Made by a program: the position numbers and the translations under genes. The notes under the pieces were generated by a model, which saw only the letters and a list, made by a program, of their open reading frames with translations, was not told where the DNA came from and ran no database searches. DNA of 64,000 nucleotides from CAVSWT01 sp963782985 (lineage in GTDB: Bacteria > Bacteroidota > Ignavibacteria > Ignavibacteriales > Ignavibacteriaceae), in assembly GCA_963782985.1 (NCBI GenBank), contig CAWALU010000001.1, positions 1 to 64,000 of the forward strand. Direction: 5' to 3'. Positions 36,594 through 44,006 of the stretch are shown here, piece by piece (position 1 is the stretch's first letter; each line of letters opens with the position of its first letter).

Positions 36594-37634
36594 ATGAAAC
36601 AAAATCTCATCTACTTTGATAGGAATGAAAACAATTATGGACCCGCTCCATTGTGTTTTGAAATTCTTAAAAACGCTGATCTTACAAAGATTAGTTTTTA
36701 TTCTAAAGTTTTTACAAAGGGCGTTAAAAGTATTCTTTCAGAAAGACTTGCAAAGGAATTTAATATTGATGAAAAAAATGTTTTGCTTGGCTACGGCGCG
36801 GAAGATCTTTTAAAGCAAGTAGTGCAGTGTTATGTAAATGAACATCAAAAAATTATGATACCAACTTATTCATGGTGGTATTACAAAGCCCTTGCAGATG
36901 AAGTGAACGGAAAAAATGTTGAATATCCTTTGGTGGAAGGCGATGATAGTTTTTATTATGATGTAAAAGCTATGCTTGAATTAAATGAAAAAGAAAAACC
37001 AAGCGTGGTATTAATTAGCTCGCCGAATAATCCCACCGGCAATTCTATTTCGCGCGAAGATTTATTCACTGTGCTTGAAGCATTTAAAGATACAATCGTT
37101 GTTTTGGATGAAGCTTATTGGTACAACAGTTCCAATGAATATGTAAAAAGTTTAATTCAAAAATATCCCAACTTAATTATCATCAGAACTTTTTCTAAAT
37201 ATTATGCTTTGGCTGGTATGAGAATCGGCTTTGCTCTTATTGGAGCGAATCATAAAAATTTAGCAAAGTTTACAAATAGGTATTTAGGCTTTAACAGATT
37301 GAATGAAGAAGTTGCAATTGCCGCATTAGACAGCGCCGATTATTATAAAAATATTGCCGATAAAATGAGCGAAGATAGAAAATTATTTTTTGATGAATTA
37401 AGCAAACTGCCGGGCTTTAAAGCTTTTAAATCCAACGCTAATTTTGTTTTAGTTGAAATACCGGAAAACATAAAATCTTCATTAAAAGAATTTCTTACTA
37501 GTAAAGGATTGATAATTAAATTTATGAATGAAGAGCTTCTTAACTCTCACTTAAGAATTTCACTCGGAACCCAAGAACAAAATAAAATGGTTATAGAGGC
37601 TATTAAAGAATTTTGTAATTCCCGCCAATCATAA
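36594..37634 (+). CDS. HisC/CobD-like PLP aminotransferase or decarboxylase
   Basis: A 346-residue fold-type I PLP enzyme of the histidinol-phosphate aminotransferase/threonine-phosphate decarboxylase group. Marks: YFDRNENNYGPAP at the start, GYGAEDLLKQVV for phosphate binding, SSPNNPTGN (N147), VVLDEAYW (D172), the PLP lysine K202 in RTFSKYYALAGMRIGF, and the C-terminal LRISLG arginine. It overlaps the CDP-alcohol transferase by one base (TAATG), which in turn overlaps a cytidylyltransferase. That context argues against histidine synthesis and for supplying a phosphorylated amino alcohol, for example phosphoethanolamine from phosphoserine or aminopropanol phosphate from phosphothreonine. This role is inferred. 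Confidence 0.85.
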   Translation: MKQNLIYFDRNENNYGPAPLCFEILKNADLTKISFYSKVFTKGVKSILSERLAKEFNIDEKNVLLGYGAEDLLKQVVQCYVNEHQKIMIPTYSWWYYKALADEVNGKNVEYPLVEGDDSFYYDVKAMLELNEKEKPSVVLISSPNNPTGNSISREDLFTVLEAFKDTIVVLDEAYWYNSSNEYVKSLIQKYPNLIIIRTFSKYYALAGMRIGFALIGANHKNLAKFTNRYLGFNRLNEEVAIAALDSADYYKNIADKMSEDRKLFFDELSKLPGFKAFKSNANFVLVEIPENIKSSLKEFLTSKGLIIKFMNEELLNSHLRISLGTQEQNKMVIEAIKEFCNSRQS

Positions 37635-38515
37635 TGACGTTATTCGAAGAATACAAAAAAACATTAAAGATGGTTGAGGTCGAAGAAGTTCTCGACCTCG
37701 TCTTCTACCGCCCGCTGGCTTTTATATTTGTTAAATCAATTTTAAAAACAAATCTCACTCCAAATCACTTAACAATTATTTCAATTTTATTTGGCGTGAT
37801 GGCAAGCGTAATGCTCGGCTTCGCTAACGCCAACGGTTATATTTTTGCCGGAGTGTTTTTTATTATTTATGATGTTCTTGATTGCAGCGACGGTCAACTG
37901 GCAAGGCTTAAAAAAAATGGAACTTACATCGGAAGAATTTTAGACGGCTTTGGAGATTACATCGTTAGCATTGCCGCTTATCTTGGCATTGGATTTGGTT
38001 TTGCAAATCATTCCAATGATCCTCTTTTTTGGTGGGGAATGATAATTGCCGCCGGTGCAAGCAATGCAATTCATTCTTCTATGCTTGATTATTACCGCAA
38101 CCGTTTTCTCGATTATGCTTTAAATAGAAAAAGTATGCTCGGCGATGATTTGAAATTTTTAAGAGAAGAATACAATCGGCTGCTAACTCAAAAAGGGAAA
38201 AAATTCGATAAAGTTATGCTCTGGATTTATTTTAAATATTCTGCGGTGCAGTTAAAATTTTCTTCCAGCACAATTGAATCGGAAACTAAAAAATATAACT
38301 CAGCGGATTTTTATAATAAAAATAAATTGATAATTCATTTGTGGACTTATCTCGGTCCTACAACGGAAATTTCTTTATTAATTCTCTGCGCTTTTATTAA
38401 TAGAATTGATATTTACTTAATTGGATTAATTACCGTTGGAAATATTTTAGCGGGTTTATTTTATTTGATTCAGAGGAATATTAATTCATCAACAAAACTT
38501 ACGGGACAATTATGA
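37634..38515 (+). CDS. CDP-alcohol phosphatidyltransferase
   Basis: A 293-residue integral membrane transferase with about six helices that joins a CDP-activated alcohol to another alcohol with loss of CMP. The complete signature D-x2-DG-x2-AR-x8-G-x3-D-x3-D is present: D83, D86, G87, A90, R91, G100, D104 and D108 (DCSDGQLARLKKNGTYIGRI then LDGFGD). An insert of about 70 residues (140-210) lies in the middle. It is coupled on both sides (TAATG and ATGA). The LicC-like partner suggests that the CDP-headgroup, not CDP-diacylglycerol, is the donor, as in the eukaryotic Kennedy pathway. Confidence 0.92.
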   Translation: MTLFEEYKKTLKMVEVEEVLDLVFYRPLAFIFVKSILKTNLTPNHLTIISILFGVMASVMLGFANANGYIFAGVFFIIYDVLDCSDGQLARLKKNGTYIGRILDGFGDYIVSIAAYLGIGFGFANHSNDPLFWWGMIIAAGASNAIHSSMLDYYRNRFLDYALNRKSMLGDDLKFLREEYNRLLTQKGKKFDKVMLWIYFKYSAVQLKFSSSTIESETKKYNSADFYNKNKLIIHLWTYLGPTTEISLLILCAFINRIDIYLIGLITVGNILAGLFYLIQRNINSSTKLTGQL

Positions 38516-39246
38516 AAGCTATTATTTTAGCTGCAGGAATTGCTTCCAGACTGAGACCCCTTACCAATAATGTTCCCAAGTGTCTTTTAAAAATTGGCGA
38601 TCAATTAATTCTTGAAAGAACGTTAAATAATCTTTTAAAAAATGGAATTGACGAAGTTGTAATTGTAACCGGTTTTCTGCAAGAGCAAATAAAAGAATTT
38701 GTAAAAAAAACTTTTCTAAATTTAAAAGTGGAATATCTTTTTAACGACAAGTTTGAAACTACAAATAACATTTATTCGCTTTGGCTGGCAAAAAATTCTA
38801 TCTTAAATAACGACATAATTTTATTGGACAGCGACATAATTTTTGACAGCAGAATAATTAATAAACTTATTTCTTCGGAATATAAAAATTGTCTCGCCAT
38901 TCGTTCCGATCATATTTTAGGCGAAGAAGAAATTAAAGTAACAGTCGATGAAAAGAATTTTATAACTGAAATAAGCAAAGTAGTAAATCCAAAAGAAGCT
39001 GTCGGCGAATCAATCGGCATAGAATTATTTGACAGCGCTTTTAACGAGCGGCTATTTGAAATTTTAGATGATAAAATTTTGAATCGAAAAGAAGTTAATC
39101 ATTTTTACGAAGCGGCTTTTGAAGAAGCAATTCAAAAAAATAATAAAATTGCCGTTGTTGATGTTGATGAACTGCGCTGCATTGAAATTGACACCGCCGA
39201 AGATATTCAATCAGCTGAAGAGGAAGTTATTAAATACGTAAAATGA
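38512..39246 (+). CDS. LicC-like nucleotidyltransferase (phosphoalcohol cytidylyltransferase)
   Basis: A 244-residue NTP transferase. MKAIILAAGIASRLRPLTNN with VPKCLLKIG is the nucleotide-binding signature; FETTNNIYSLWLAK is close to the choline-phosphate and aminoethylphosphonate cytidylyltransferases; ILLDSDIIF and ELRCIEIDTAEDI carry the metal aspartates. It probably makes a CDP-alcohol from CTP and a small phosphorylated alcohol, feeding the membrane transferase encoded just upstream (ATGA overlap). No kinase of the LicA type lies next to it, which fits if the upstream PLP enzyme delivers a substrate that is already phosphorylated. Confidence 0.88.
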   Translation: MKAIILAAGIASRLRPLTNNVPKCLLKIGDQLILERTLNNLLKNGIDEVVIVTGFLQEQIKEFVKKTFLNLKVEYLFNDKFETTNNIYSLWLAKNSILNNDIILLDSDIIFDSRIINKLISSEYKNCLAIRSDHILGEEEIKVTVDEKNFITEISKVVNPKEAVGESIGIELFDSAFNERLFEILDDKILNRKEVNHFYEAAFEEAIQKNNKIAVVDVDELRCIEIDTAEDIQSAEEEVIKYVK

Positions 39247-39366
39247 AAATTGAATTTAGCAATTGCGAAACTGGTTTTCAAAAATAAAAATAATGTTCGT
39301 TCTACTTTTGAGTTTGTCATTCAGATAGGACCCGCCTACCGAGAGTGTTGCAGAACTGCTGCAAAT

Positions 39367-39440
39367 GTCATTTCGACCGAAGGGAGAAATCTTTTTCTAA
39401 ATAATGTGAAAGATTTCTCTCCCAGTGGGATCGAAATGAC
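39367..39440. repeat. Palindromic MITE-like element
   Basis: GTCATTTCGA (39367-39376) and TCGAAATGAC (39431-39440) are perfect 10-bp inverted repeats. Inside them GGGAGAAATCTTT pairs with AAAGATTTCTCTCCC apart from a two-base insertion. The whole 74-base unit can fold into one long hairpin. It lies between two convergent genes and could serve as a bidirectional terminator. The open frame 39250-39456 that crosses it is not a gene. Confidence 0.75.
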
Positions 39441-39452
39441 GGTCAAAAGGCT

Positions 39453-39911
39453 TTAGCTAAGCATAACTCTATTCGAGATTTCGTTAGTATCATCCGGTTT
39501 AATGGGGAAATGCAGCGCTAAAATTTTACCTACTTCTTCAACTCCCCAAATTAATCCATTGGCAAATTTACCAGCTAAGAAAAACTTTTGAATTTGATTT
39601 TTCAATTCATCCCAGGTTGAGTCTGATACTTTTTCATTTATTCCTTTGTCGGCTAAAATATGGAACTGCCTATCTGTAAGCATTAAAAAAATTAGAATGC
39701 CGGTTTTGTCTCTTGTGTTATTAATGCCGAGACGAAAAAATTCTTCCTCTGCAATTTCTTTAATAGATTTTTTGAGTTGAGAATATTTTCTTTTTTCTTT
39801 TATGCTTACGCAAATCTCGCCGGCAGTCAGCGTCTCAAATTCTTTAATTTTATTTGAGATGTGGAGGAAATCGTCGTCGTTAATAAAATGATAAATTAAT
39901 TTTTCAGTCAT
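39453..39911 (-). CDS. TPM domain protein
   Basis: A 152-residue protein of the TPM (TLP18.3/Psb32/MOLO-1) fold: LTAGEICVSIKEKRKYSQLK, then FRLGINNTRDKTGILIFLML with TDRQFHILADKGIN, and FLAGKFANGLIWGVEEVGKI. NTRDKTGILIF and ILADKGI are the conserved core strands. Some relatives have weak acid phosphatase activity; others are membrane-linked factors of unknown role. No signal peptide or membrane helix is present, so it is cytosolic. Convergent with the cytidylyltransferase operon. Confidence 0.88.
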   Translation of the reverse strand: MTEKLIYHFINDDDFLHISNKIKEFETLTAGEICVSIKEKRKYSQLKKSIKEIAEEEFFRLGINNTRDKTGILIFLMLTDRQFHILADKGINEKVSDSTWDELKNQIQKFFLAGKFANGLIWGVEEVGKILALHFPIKPDDTNEISNRVMLS

Positions 39912-40382
39912 AATTTTTATTTAAACTTACAAAAATTTATTTCAGTAAAACAAATTTTTTAACTTAAGAATTTGAATTGTAAGCGGCGCCATTAAAAACC
40001 AAATCGGCTATTTGAGCAAATAAGATTTAACCAGCCCGCAAATTTATCTTGTTAATTATTATTAATAAATTTAATTTCGATTTAGAAATTGTAACACAAT
40101 CTTTAGCCTCTTGTAAATGGGAATAGCAAAAATGAAATCTCTTCGTTTAAATAATAAATGCTGCGGCTAATTTGTAATAAAAGTTCTTTTTGATAATAGA
40201 AAACATATATGTACTGCTTGCATAAATACGTTAGATACCAGTTTAATTTCATTTTTTTAAATAATTAAAAAAGCCCCAACTTCATCGTATTCCGGCGGGC
40301 AGGCGGTAGAGAAGAAAAAAATATAATACTGCTGTTCGATTCAGTGAAATAAGCGCCGTTAGGCATAAATAATATTTAAACA
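39912..40382. other. AT-rich intergenic region
   Basis: No gene is visible in 471 bases. Near the end stands GCGCCGTTAGGCATAAAT, just before the hydrolase start codon, which looks like the right end of an integron attC site; no convincing left half is found. CCGGCGGGCAGGCGG near 40300 resembles the GC-rich words of the intergenic repeats at 13470-13660. Confidence 0.5.
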
Positions 40383-41504
40383 ATGTACTTATCGAATTCA
40401 ATAAAGAAGTGTATGTTGATAATAGGCGGAGTTATTTTTCTCACAATCATAAGTTTAGTTTTAATACTGTTTTTTTATAGTTCAGGAAAGCCCAAACAAC
40501 CGCTTGATAAGAATGGCAAAGCGCTTTATAACAGTATATCAGAGAAGTTATTCATCGATATAAATGGCGCAAGACAAGGGATGTTTATTAAGGGAGAGAA
40601 CATTGATAATCCCATAATTCTTTATTTGCACGGCGGAATGCCGGATTATTTTTTAACGGAAAAATCTCCAACTAAACTAGAAAAGAATTTTACTATGGTA
40701 TGGTGGGAACAACGCGGATGCGGTATTTCGTATAGTTCCAGTTTAGCCAATGATAATACAACTTTGGATCAGCTTGTTGATGATACCATTACATTAACAC
40801 AATATCTATTAAAACGTTTTAATAAGAAAAAGATTTATTTGATGGGGCATTCCGGCGGTACCTTCATTGGCGTTTATGTTATTGATAAAGTTCCGGAATT
40901 ATATTATGCGTACATCGCCATTGCACAGATGTCCGATCAACGGAAATCAGAAAAGATTGCATACGATTATATGCTTAGTAAATACCATGAATTAGGTAAT
41001 CGAAAAATGGTTAAAACTTTGCAACGATTATCTCTCGGAGATAGTGGAAATTTACCGGAAGAATATGAAAAAATTAGAGACGTTGCAATGCACGAACTTG
41101 GCATTGGAACAATGAAAAAAATCAACAACCTAATTACTGATCTTATATTCCCATCATTGTTTTTTAGCGAATACACATTATCAGAGAAGTACAATTTATG
41201 GGTTAATAAATCACAATCGGGTATAAGCCGAAACTGGAAAAGAATGATAAGCACAAACCTAATGGAAAATAAAAATTCCTTTCGAGTCCCGGTTTATTTT
41301 TTTCACGGAATTTACGACTATACTTGTTCTTATAAATTAGCAAAAGAATATTTTACAAAAATCAAAGCGCCAGCAAAAGGATTTTATACTTTTTATCAAT
41401 CAGCGCATAGTCCAATTTTTGAACAGCCCGATAAAATGAATAAAATATTATTAAGTGATGTTTTGAATTCAAGAACAGAGTTAGCGGATAGAATAAATAA
41501 GTAA
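40383..41504 (+). CDS. Membrane-anchored alpha/beta hydrolase
   Basis: A 373-residue alpha/beta hydrolase with one N-terminal membrane helix (LIIGGVIFLTIISLVLILFF), so the catalytic domain is likely outside the cytoplasmic membrane. Marks: PIILYLHGGMPDY as oxyanion region, MVWWEQRGCGISYSS, the nucleophile in KIYLMGHSGGTFIGVY, the acid in PVYFFHGIYDYTC, and the histidine in FYQSAHSPIFEQPDKM. These resemble proline iminopeptidase-like hydrolases. Substrate unknown. It stands alone with 300-470 bases of empty sequence on either side, which suggests that it was acquired separately. Confidence 0.85.
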   Translation: MYLSNSIKKCMLIIGGVIFLTIISLVLILFFYSSGKPKQPLDKNGKALYNSISEKLFIDINGARQGMFIKGENIDNPIILYLHGGMPDYFLTEKSPTKLEKNFTMVWWEQRGCGISYSSSLANDNTTLDQLVDDTITLTQYLLKRFNKKKIYLMGHSGGTFIGVYVIDKVPELYYAYIAIAQMSDQRKSEKIAYDYMLSKYHELGNRKMVKTLQRLSLGDSGNLPEEYEKIRDVAMHELGIGTMKKINNLITDLIFPSLFFSEYTLSEKYNLWVNKSQSGISRNWKRMISTNLMENKNSFRVPVYFFHGIYDYTCSYKLAKEYFTKIKAPAKGFYTFYQSAHSPIFEQPDKMNKILLSDVLNSRTELADRINK

Positions 41505-41802
41505 TGCTTATCAAGCTGTTCATGCCGTTCACTTCGTATTTTATAACATAATTTGTAGCAAGCAAAATCGTAGCCGCCACAAAAAACGAGGCTATCCCTC
41601 TGCTGATTTTGGAACGAGAAAATAAAACCGTTAAACAGTCGACTTCATAATAAGACTAATAATTTTCATCAAACAAAAAACTTTTCCTTCTTTTTAATTT
41701 TCACTTCAATCTATCTGCTAATTTAAAATATAATGTTTATTTTAAAACCGCATTTCAAAAATTATAAAAATAAATTATACATTGTTTTGATGGGAGGATT
41801 TA
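41505..41802. other. Intergenic region before the cytochrome operon
   Basis: About 298 bases with no gene. The promoter for the octaheme cytochrome operon should lie in the last 100 bases, which are AT-rich, but no clear Bacteroidota-type -7/-33 pair can be fixed by eye. Confidence 0.45.
41792..41797 (+). promoter_or_regulatory. Strong Shine-Dalgarno site of the cytochrome gene
   Basis: GGGAGG lies five bases before ATG 41803. Most genes in this window lack such a strong site, so it suggests efficient translation of the cytochrome gene and fixes its start. Confidence 0.7.
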
Positions 41803-43092
41803 ATGGCTAATCAAATACCAAAAACATTAATTATCGGCGTCGCCGCCACAATTGGTATTCTTATTATTATTTATCTCTTTACCCAACTGCCGAGCGGTGG
41901 AGAAAAGGGAACTGTTGATATTAACACTAACGCTGTGGTTTTTGATTCGGCTGATAAGTGCGCAACTTGCCATAGAAGAGTTTCCCCGGATATTGTAAAT
42001 CAATATGCCGCCAGTACAATGGCAAAATCTGGAGTAAAATGTACTGATTGCCATGTAGTTGAAAAGTCAAATCCGATGGGGAAAGATCATCAAGGATATT
42101 TTATTACAGTTTCACCCACACCAAAACAATGCGCTAAATGTCATCCTGCAGAAACAAAACAATTTGATCACAGCAGGCACGGCGCGCCAGCCTGGATGGC
42201 GTTAAATGGTTATGCTGATTTTTCTCCTGAACAGCAAAAATTTGTAGATCAAAATATACCTGAAGCAAACAGAGGTCCCAACGGAATAATTACAGCAGAA
42301 AGAAATTCTTTATTTGATATCGAAGGACCATCGGTAACTCCAGCCGCCTGCCAAAGCTGTCATGCAATCGGCAAACCTAATTTAGACGGCAGCATAGGCA
42401 ACTGCAACAAGTGTCATCTTCGCCATGAATTTTCTTTAGAGCAGGTAAGAAAACCGGAAATATGCGGTCAATGTCATTTAGGTCCCGATCATCCACAAAT
42501 GGAAATTTATGAAGAATCAGCGCACGGAGTTATGTACGCAACTCAAGGCGAAAAATGGAACTGGACTCAAAAGCCGGGAAGACTTACAACTTTGGATATG
42601 CCCGCGCCAACCTGCGCTACCTGCCACATGAGCGGCTTCGGTATTCAGGGTACAACCCACGATGTTGGGCAGCGGCTTTCTAAATTTTTATTTGCCGCTG
42701 TTACTTCGGATAGACCGAACGGCGGCGAAGGAAGAGATGCCATGAAATCTATTTGCTCAAATTGTCATTCGCCTAATTTTATTAATGGAGTTTATAATCG
42801 AGCGGACAGCGTTACCTCATATGTAAACGTAAAAGTGAAAGAGGCTTCAAGCATTATTGAAGGACTTGTTAAAGAGGGAATAATTACAAAGGAGCCGTTT
42901 GCAACTCAAATTAGTTTTGACGCTTTTGATCTTTGGCATTACTACGGAAGAACCGCTAAGTTCGGCGCTTATATGCAAGGCGCGGATTATGTTCAGTGGC
43001 ACGGCATTTATCCAATGCTTAAACAATTAAATAAAGTAAAAGAAGATGCAAAGAAATTAAGAGATGATCATAAAAGGGGAATACGACCATGA
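41803..43092 (+). CDS. Octaheme c-type cytochrome, HAO family-like
   Basis: A 429-residue multiheme cytochrome with an N-terminal signal anchor (TLIIGVAATIGILIIIYLFT). Eight CXXCH motifs occur in order: CATCH, CTDCH, CAKCH, CQSCH, CNKCH, CGQCH, CATCH and CSNCH. The block ESAHGVMYATQGEKWNW and the tail FDLWHYYGRTAKFGAYMQGA with DYVQWHGIYPM resemble the hydroxylamine oxidoreductase family. It should be periplasmic and membrane-tethered. Family members oxidise hydroxylamine or hydrazine or reduce nitrite; the direction here is unknown. The stop overlaps the start of a duplicated membrane protein (ATGA), its likely redox partner. No NapC/NrfH-type quinol dehydrogenase gene is adjacent. Confidence 0.88.
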   Translation: MANQIPKTLIIGVAATIGILIIIYLFTQLPSGGEKGTVDINTNAVVFDSADKCATCHRRVSPDIVNQYAASTMAKSGVKCTDCHVVEKSNPMGKDHQGYFITVSPTPKQCAKCHPAETKQFDHSRHGAPAWMALNGYADFSPEQQKFVDQNIPEANRGPNGIITAERNSLFDIEGPSVTPAACQSCHAIGKPNLDGSIGNCNKCHLRHEFSLEQVRKPEICGQCHLGPDHPQMEIYEESAHGVMYATQGEKWNWTQKPGRLTTLDMPAPTCATCHMSGFGIQGTTHDVGQRLSKFLFAAVTSDRPNGGEGRDAMKSICSNCHSPNFINGVYNRADSVTSYVNVKVKEASSIIEGLVKEGIITKEPFATQISFDAFDLWHYYGRTAKFGAYMQGADYVQWHGIYPMLKQLNKVKEDAKKLRDDHKRGIRP

Positions 43093-43961
43093 GCAATATA
43101 GAAATATTTCATCTTGCAAATATAAAGCTGCCGATGGAAAAAAACCGGATGCTATTAATTTTTGTGGGGATAAATCTTTTCTTTACGGGAATAGATGTGG
43201 CTCTGGCGCACTCTATTAATAGCTTTGTGCCTGTGTATGAATGGATACCGATTTATTTTTTCCCTTTGGGGGCTATGTCGTGTTTTGTCATTTCGTTTCA
43301 AACATCGCCTAAAAAATGGTCGGCGCTTATTCATATTTCTTTAATGGTTGTGGGAATTTTAGTAGGCGTAATCGGCACCGCTTTTCACATGAATGCGGTA
43401 TTAAATCCTCTTGGACATTTAAGCTGGGCGTGGATTGTTTTCGGCTCTCCCATACTAGCGCCGTTGGCTTTTGCCGGAATTTCTTTATTAGGATTATACG
43501 GAATCACTGAAGAAATGAGTGATCAACCGGGAATGTTGAATGTACCGGGAATCGGATTATTTCACGCGCCAATTTCACGAGACAAACATTTTTTGTGGCT
43601 GGTAGGATTAGGATTTGGCGCAAGCGCTGTAACATCAATTATCGATCACGCTCAATACGGCTACAACGTTTATAAATTAATTGCAATTGTATTTGGATTA
43701 TTTGCCACTTCGGTTGTTTTAACAATTGCGTTATCAAAAGAATGGACAAAGAGAGACGAGCTTGTCTATTTCTGGACGATGATTGCCGCGATAGTTGTGG
43801 GCGTGCTTGGTTTTGGTTTTCATCTCTCGGCAGATCTTGCAGGCACAGGAGAAATTAGTCTTGAACGAATGCTTGTTTTTGCGCCGGTATTCGCGCCGCT
43901 TTTATACAGCGATTTGGGAATGCTGGGATTGATTATTGTGGGGAAGACGTCTAAAAATTAA
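43089..43961 (+). CDS. Duplicated 4+4 TM membrane protein, partner of octaheme cytochrome
   Basis: A 290-residue protein with eight predicted membrane helices arranged as two homologous halves (about 22-140 and 167-285). GVIGTAFHMNAV aligns with GVLGFGFHLSAD, and SPILAPLAFAGISLLGLYGI with APVFAPLLYSDLGMLGLIIV. Histidines 41 and 100 in the first half match 187 and 245 in the second, with almost the same spacing (59 and 58). The basic loops TSPKKW and KEWTKRDE place the N-terminus inside, so all four histidines would sit near the periplasmic face. This suggests two heme b sites or a quinone site. I do not recognise the family. Translation is coupled to the cytochrome gene. Confidence 0.8.
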   Translation: MSNIEIFHLANIKLPMEKNRMLLIFVGINLFFTGIDVALAHSINSFVPVYEWIPIYFFPLGAMSCFVISFQTSPKKWSALIHISLMVVGILVGVIGTAFHMNAVLNPLGHLSWAWIVFGSPILAPLAFAGISLLGLYGITEEMSDQPGMLNVPGIGLFHAPISRDKHFLWLVGLGFGASAVTSIIDHAQYGYNVYKLIAIVFGLFATSVVLTIALSKEWTKRDELVYFWTMIAAIVVGVLGFGFHLSADLAGTGEISLERMLVFAPVFAPLLYSDLGMLGLIIVGKTSKN

Positions 43962-44006
43962 TATTTATAAATTTGTTTTTGAAATTATTTTGCTTGGTGA
44001 ACTGAA

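Noticed and set aside
39250..39456. 68-codon open frame after the cytidylyltransferase
   Set aside because: It lies mostly within a palindromic repeat element and has no protein-like features.
40340..40382. GCGCCGTTAGGC just before the hydrolase start, like an integron attC right end
   Set aside because: No matching left half (GCCTAAC-type) with inner sites is found within 150 bases, none after the gene, and no integrase is present.
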